Below are positions 58,471 to 64,000 of a stretch of 64,000 bases of DNA, one piece after another. The position numbers and the translations under genes were made by a program. A model generated the notes under the pieces. The model saw nothing but the letters and a program-made list of their open reading frames with translations, had not been told where the DNA came from and did no database searches. Positions within the stretch are counted from its first letter, which is position 1; every line of letters begins with the position of its first letter. Source of the stretch: Phallusia mammillata (taxonomy: Eukaryota > Chordata > Ascidiacea > Phlebobranchia > Ascidiidae); assembly GCA_003260075.1 (NCBI GenBank), contig QLIY01000367.1:17059-81058 (forward strand), given 5' to 3'.

Positions 58471-59895
58471 TGGCCTTCATATCACTGATGATGACATGAG
58501 CATTTGCCGAAACGTTTGAACAATAAAGCATGTCGCTTTTTACGTCTATTTGGGCCGTTATTTTCATCATTAAACTGTTCACATTAGTTGTTACGGTTTT
58601 GTTGGCGACAGTTAATGTAAGCAGATGTGTAAAAAGTACAAGATCATCCACTGTTAAATTTCAGATGTAAAAGTTTTACACAAGTAACAGACACATTCAG
58701 AATCTAATTGAAGTCTGTTCGAAATAAGCATTATTTCGAAACCACGTCGAGAGTTCAGAGTTTAAACTTAATGAAAGTTTGCAGACTATTTCATTAATGC
58801 GTCCCCAGCCTTTTTACTGAGTGTGACTGGCGACATTTTAACTACTAACCTTGAGAATACGAAACACGGTTCTGATCAGAAATTCACCGACAATTATACC
58901 AACCCAATGAATCCTATACTTCTCATGAAAACCCCTTTCAAGTTTCTAACCAGTTCAAACACCAACTACTTCAATTTCCATTGAGTAATTATGGCTATTC
59001 GAAAGTGTTAACACTTTCCATTCAGCATACTTGCACCGTTCAACCAAAGCTATAAACGGGCCTGAATCGTTTTTCAAAAGCGCTTTGTGGCCCAGACATG
59101 ACTTTATAGGCATTGGGTTAAGTCCAGCAACTATAGCTTCTTGGCTGGGTAATTTTGAAATTTGTCATTACAGACCTAAAGTGTGAATTAAGGTAAGGCA
59201 GTTTGTTAAACGACTAATAAGTCCAAACCCGAACCGAAAACTCGGCCCAACTTACAACTTTTCTTCAAACAAGCCCGTCAACCACTGTTAAAATCATCCC
59301 GCACCAATAGTGCAAAGCGATGTGCGGAAAACAAGCGTTCCCATATATTTTCTGGTTCGAATTTGTTGCATCACAAGTCGACGACCACATTAAACCAACC
59401 ACTTGAAAGCTTGCTTTGAAGGAGCTCCCAGGGGAACGGCTGATTACGTCTGTACGTCACGGTAGAGCAGTCAACAAAGTTCACAAGCGCCGCGACTTTC
59501 ACATGACGAGTTTTTTTTTTTTTGAAGAAGAAAATATTGCTACTTGAGAAATTCCTCTGGTTTCGACCGAAGTCTCTTTGATCTCTCATCGCGGCCGAAC
59601 GTCTGTCGTCGCTTTCAAAGTAGCGCAAAAATGCCACAACGATGCCACGCAAAAACCACCGCAAGGTTCAGGTTTTATTAATTGCATTTTTCGTTTGTGG
59701 TTGCGTTAAAAGCTAAAAGCTGAAAATGTAACATACATAAAAAGAGAGAAAGTACAGGGTTGGAAACAAATCGTTTTGATATAATGGTAAAAAAGGTTCG
59801 TTTTATTATTAGTTGGTTTTGAAATTTTCCAACCACTTGCTTGTGTATGGCGGGTACCAAACTTTCAACTTACAAATTGCGTGTCTTCTGAATCA

Positions 59896-59930
<35 letters not shown>

Positions 59931-60954
59931 TTTTTTTTTTAAATGGTAAAAGTTTGGGAAATAAAAATTTCACCTGGTCAACATAGTTAGTTATTGTCAA
60001 CCAGTAAAACAACATTATGTTTAATATGAAGTAAATTTAAATTCGCATATACAAACTTATCGAATTTTAATCCATTTTTCGAACTCGACAATCAATCAAA
60101 GGTTCATTTTGAATTATTAGTTGCCTTCTGAAAGTAACTTTCAAGGGGGCTGAAATAATTCACTATTTTATTTTCCATTGCGTTTATTCATTGGTTTATC
60201 CTATTGGCGCCGAACACAAAAACAATAGTATTTTATTACATCACAGTAGTTGGCATTTATCGTCATATTTTGAATTTTATAAAACGTGACAAGAATTTTT
60301 ATTCGATTTTCCGTTACCAATGTGAGTTCAAATAGTTGCATTCAGGTCTGAAAAAACGAAAAAAGTTCACAAGAGAGTTTTATCAGTCGTAAAAAAACAT
60401 ACAAATCCGTCGGTCGCTCTTCCTCGTGGATAATTCCTCGCGTTCCGACACTGAACAAATTATTTGTGTAAGAGATTACATGAAAAAACATTCTGGCGTG
60501 CGCTTGGACGGAAGAACGTTTCATCCACAAAATCCGCGAAAATCTAAAGCCAAGAGACAGTTCTTAACCTAAGACATCACCTCGGGTTGTGTTGTCTTCA
60601 AAACAGGCTTTGTGCGGAGACAACTCTTATCGTTTTGCCTCTGGTATTTTTGTTGAGCTTTCAAAGCGTAAAACGTGTGTATAATCGTAAATATATTTTT
60701 CTTTAGTTCGAAAGCTTTTTACAAGTATCTTTGTTTATTACGCAATAATCTGCTTTGTTTCCAGAGTTTAAAAAATGCGTAATATATGGTGAACAATTAT
60801 TTAGTATTAATGTGTTCAATACTAATGCGAGGACGCAGATAAGAAAGAATTGTTACATTTTATTTTAAAATAACAAAAAATATGAACACATATTGGGTTT
60901 GAAACGAATTTGTAACACTCTTTGGATTTAGAAGTTTACAATTTTCGCAGCATG
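58471..60954. other. intergenic sequence without a recognised gene
   Basis: Only short unsupported frames are seen. It contains a 34-base G run (59896-59929) and AT-rich single-copy sequence. Nothing resembles an exon with conserved protein content. Confidence 0.6.
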
Positions 60955-61645
60955 TTAAGGTGACGCGGCATCGGCGGTTGTAAACTGAAGTTGTGAGGTG
61001 ACCTTTGCGTCGCTCGGCCAAAATCAAAGGCTCCGCGTCAGCGAGGCAAAAACACCCCCCAGTTCCTGGTCCCGGCTTCGAACCCTTTGATTCTACGCGA
61101 AGCTAATTCACTTGGAGCAACGCAAACCGCCCGCGCGACTCATCCGTAATAGCTTTTTGATTTCCTTTGCTCGAGCCTCGGGCCCGCGCACCGTCGCAGA
61201 AAAAAGGCGCCCATTGCGCGGTTCATTCGCGTTACAACAATGCTTTCGAACGCGCCGCATTCTTGCGCGCAGCAGAGCGAATTGAGCCGCGCGAGATCAA
61301 AGCCGGGTTATTTACCATCTCTTTCCCCGCTCTGCTTGTTGAAAGGACTCTGCGGGCGTATAGAAGAGACACGACGAGCTTTAGTCGGAGTGCAGAGCCG
61401 CTGAGCCCGACCTACAGGCAGCGCTTTCATCATACGTGGTGTTGAATTATCGCCGGATCGTTTTANAGCCGCGCGAGATCAAAGCCGGGTTATTTACCAT
61501 CTCTTTCCCCGCTCTGCTTGTTGAAAGGACTCTGCGGGCGTATAGAAGAGACACGACGAGCTTTAGTCGGAGTGCAGAGCCGCTGAGCCCGACCTACAGG
61601 CAGCGCTTTCATCATACGTGGTGTTGAATTATAGCCGGATCGTTT
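60955..61645. promoter_or_regulatory. CpG-rich block with clustered ATCAAAG motifs, possible promoter
   Basis: A sharp rise in GC and CpG (gcgcgc-type words) against AT-rich surroundings. It contains ATCAAAG/CTTTGAT cores near 61022, 61085 and 61297 (TCF/LEF-like), a tgacctttg half site near 60998, and a gtataga element near 61358. About 61288-61465 is repeated at 61467-61640 across a single N (61466). No start codon with coding support follows inside the window. Promoter function is inference. Confidence 0.35.
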
Positions 61646-62106
61646 TACATTCTTATTATGAATGGCAAATTTCGGTATAATCCAAAGGTTTCTTTTCGCG
61701 ATCGCGCGCGTTTTGTCTTGTTATCAGGGTTTATGCACCAGCTTACTAGTGGTAGATTTGAGTCTGTATTTATTCCAGTGTTGTTCTGTTAAACGTGTGT
61801 ATGTTTTTGGTTCATAGCGTTTGTTGAAGTCAGGGTTTAGCAAGGCTTCTCCGCACATGTAAGCCTCCAGGGCCCTAGGGTTGCGTTTATTGGCTCGCTA
61901 TAAGGTTCTTTGCCCAGTGCTTGGTGGCCACCAGGTTTACTACATTATAACTTTTTGTTTTTACTCTACTCGTTCAGTATTCGTAGTTTCGTACGTTGTA
62001 TTGGGTTTGGGTTACTTGGCTAATCGAGGTATTGTTTCATGCTCATGAGATTTTCTATCAACTGTATAAGTTTCGCTCTTGTACATAAAATCGATATAGA
62101 ATTACA

Positions 62107-62530
62107 GACTTGGCTTGTGCAATGACAGGGATTTAATGAAGCAGAATTTTGTGATTGAAATTGCACGCAGTGGTCACTGGTTACGTATACGTACAAAAGT
62201 TGAGTTGAGTTTATTTTGCTTGGTAATGGAAACATAGCGACACAATTGAACTGAAACGGGGGGGGGGACTTGTGCAATGATAGGGATTTAATGAAGCAGA
62301 ATTTTGTGATTGAAATGCCGCGCAGTGGTTACGTACGTACAAAAGTTGAGTTGAATTTATTTTGCTTGGTAATGGAAACATAGCGACACAATTGAACTGA
62401 AACAATTACCAAGCTGGAAGAGCCGCAGAATGTTGAGACGTTATGAACGATATAAAAGGTGAAAAATACAATTGGTGGATAATGGCTGAACAATCTACAG
62501 CTATAGCGTGTTATGAGGCGCTATGTGACG
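62107..62530. repeat. G-tract-joined duplication over a dispersed repeat
   Basis: 62107-62258 recurs at 62268-62400 across G9 at 62259-62267. Both copies contain the gttgagtttattttgcttgg repeat, and only the second reaches its far end. Confidence 0.85.
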
Positions 62531-63059
62531 TGAGCTGACTAAAAGAAGTTACCGTTATTTACGGTCAGTAAGTGCTATAGCTAAGTTCATCCTGAACTGA
62601 AAAACACACTGAAAGCAGATAAATGAAAAAGTTATATAAGGGATTAACGAGGCTGTGGGTAAATAGAGAAGCCCAGCAAATTGGTTCGGGTTCGTTTTTT
62701 CGAGTTTATGAGGCGAAGTCTGTGATGTGACCGCGTTGCGATTGATTCGTTGTTGTCCTTTCGTGAGGTTTTACGCAGGAAACGGTTAAACCCGCAACAG
62801 ATCGGAGCAATTTACATCAAGGTAGCTAACACGAATCGCTTAAAAACAGATTTGAGAAAAACGGGTTCTGGCTTCTTGCCGCTGTTACATAGTTTCTAAT
62901 GTAAACTGGTTAAAACGGTAGATTCATCAAGTTTGTTGTTTTTCTAAAATGATTTTTGCCTCATTTTTAAAATAAACGTTACTTTTTTGAAATTGGAAGA
63001 TCGCAGTACGCTCGGTAACTCGGTGAAATTCGTGTCAATTTTATAAAGTTTTTGAATCA

Positions 63060-63540
63060 ACACTAGTAAAGAATGGTTTCCGAAACGGTTTTGAAGTCGT
63101 TTTTTGTTGTAAGAAACAGTTGAACTCGTAACAAAACGGAACAGTTTATGTAAAGATAGTTAACACGACCCAACGAACAAGAACAGATGTGAGAAACCGC
63201 GTTCCGGCTTCTGGACGCTGTTACGTAATTTCTAATGTAAACAGGCTGAGAAGTTTTTTTGCAAAAATATTTTGGTTTTGGAAAATGAATTTTATCTCGC
63301 TTTTCGATATTTATATGACTTAGTAGACTTATCGGGGGGGGGGAGATTTGAGAAAACGCGTTCTGGCTTCTGGACGCTGCTACGTAATTTCTAATGTAAA
63401 CAGGCTGAGAAGTTTTTGTGGAAATTTGCAAAACTAATTGAGAAGGTTTTTTGCAAAAATATTTTGGTTTTGGAAATTGAATTTTATCTCGCTTTTCGAT
63501 ATTTATATGACTTAGTAGACTTATCTTATTTTATGTAACC
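63060..63540. repeat. G-tract-joined duplication near the window end
   Basis: About 63186-63333 recurs at 63343-63527 across G9 at 63334-63342. Weaker similarity to 62720-62900 suggests an older repeat. No gene is seen from here to 64000. Confidence 0.8.
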
Positions 63541-64000
63541 GATTCGGTATGACGCATTTAATGGGCGTGGCGTATATTGTGATTGATGTAACCGAAATCG
63601 GAAAATTATGACACTCTGGGTTAGAGGCGTAGAGTTGATGTCAAATTAAGTTTTTTGATAAAAACTGGAAGTGCAGTTTCCAAAGCGTTTTTGAAGTCCA
63701 ATGTTGTTGTTAGACGCAATCTCAACGCAACGCCCGTCTTTCCTTTACTTCTGAGTTAAGAGCTAACCGCAGTTCGATATTTTNTTGTTTACCATAAATC
63801 CGCAAAAACACGCATGTGGGGACCCATTAGTTTTTGTTTACAAAAACAATCATATGTGTAGATCAAATGATATGTATAGTAAATTGGTAAATATCGTATA
63901 GAATATATAAAATGGAAGTATATCAGAAAGCCACCATTCTAGTTTCGATTTTATTTTGTGCCCTAAAACGACTTTCAGAGTATGAAGAAAAATGTTTAAT

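Noticed and set aside
1-64000. CRISPR arrays, prophage or bacterial operons
   Set aside because: No regularly spaced short repeats and no bacterial-type gene packing; spliced animal genes fill the window.

Overview
Six multi-exon or long protein-coding genes can be read in this window. It is eukaryotic: GT-AG introns, many short exons, dispersed transposon remnants, tRNA-derived SINEs, and AT-rich introns and spacers. Gene content (BAZ1B, PPP5C, ISCA2 and RCC1L orthologues, an arylsulfatase B/I/J, an Ig-like/sushi/EGF receptor) is that of a deuterostome animal. The compact introns and repeat style fit a solitary ascidian (tunicate), but no marker here proves the species.

Layout. 98-6031 (+): last eight exons of an arylsulfatase B/I/J-type enzyme; its 5' end lies outside. 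6032-8074: spacer with hAT-type MITEs and a local duplication. 8075-14786 (-): a complete ten-exon single-pass receptor of 437 residues. 14787-22703: repeat-rich spacer with one possible small secreted cysteine-rich protein (20349-20714). 22704-29179 (+): complete twelve-exon protein phosphatase 5. 29180-30945: repeats. 30946-32042 (-): complete four-exon ISCA2. 32555-33949 (-): intronless RCC1L. 34614-36715: second, partial copies of the RCC1L 3' end, of ISCA2 and of BAZ1B exons 3-5. 37453-54738 (+): BAZ1B (WSTF), 24 exons, 1417 residues, with WAC, DDT, WHIM and bromodomain regions but no PHD finger. 54739-64000: no convincing gene; SINEs, duplications and a CpG-rich block at about 60.96-61.64 kb.

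Functionally this is a set of ordinary housekeeping and cell-surface genes rather than a pathway: lysosomal/secreted sulfatase, surface receptor, cytosolic phosphatase, two mitochondrial factors (Fe-S assembly, RCC1L) and a chromatin regulator.

The strongest unexplained signal is structural. About 27 runs of 8 or more C lie left of 34.6 kb and about 15 runs of G lie right of 37 kb, with none of the opposite kind on either side. Most of them join the end of a segment of about 50-350 bp to a slightly diverged second copy of that same segment. The polarity flips where a roughly 1.2 kb inverted duplication surrounds RCC1L. Single N joins do the same thing. I read this mainly as unmerged haplotype copies in a heterozygous draft assembly, with homopolymer tails at contig ends and two pieces joined in opposite orientation. 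It inflates exon counts, so duplicated exons here should not be taken as real paralogues without read support.
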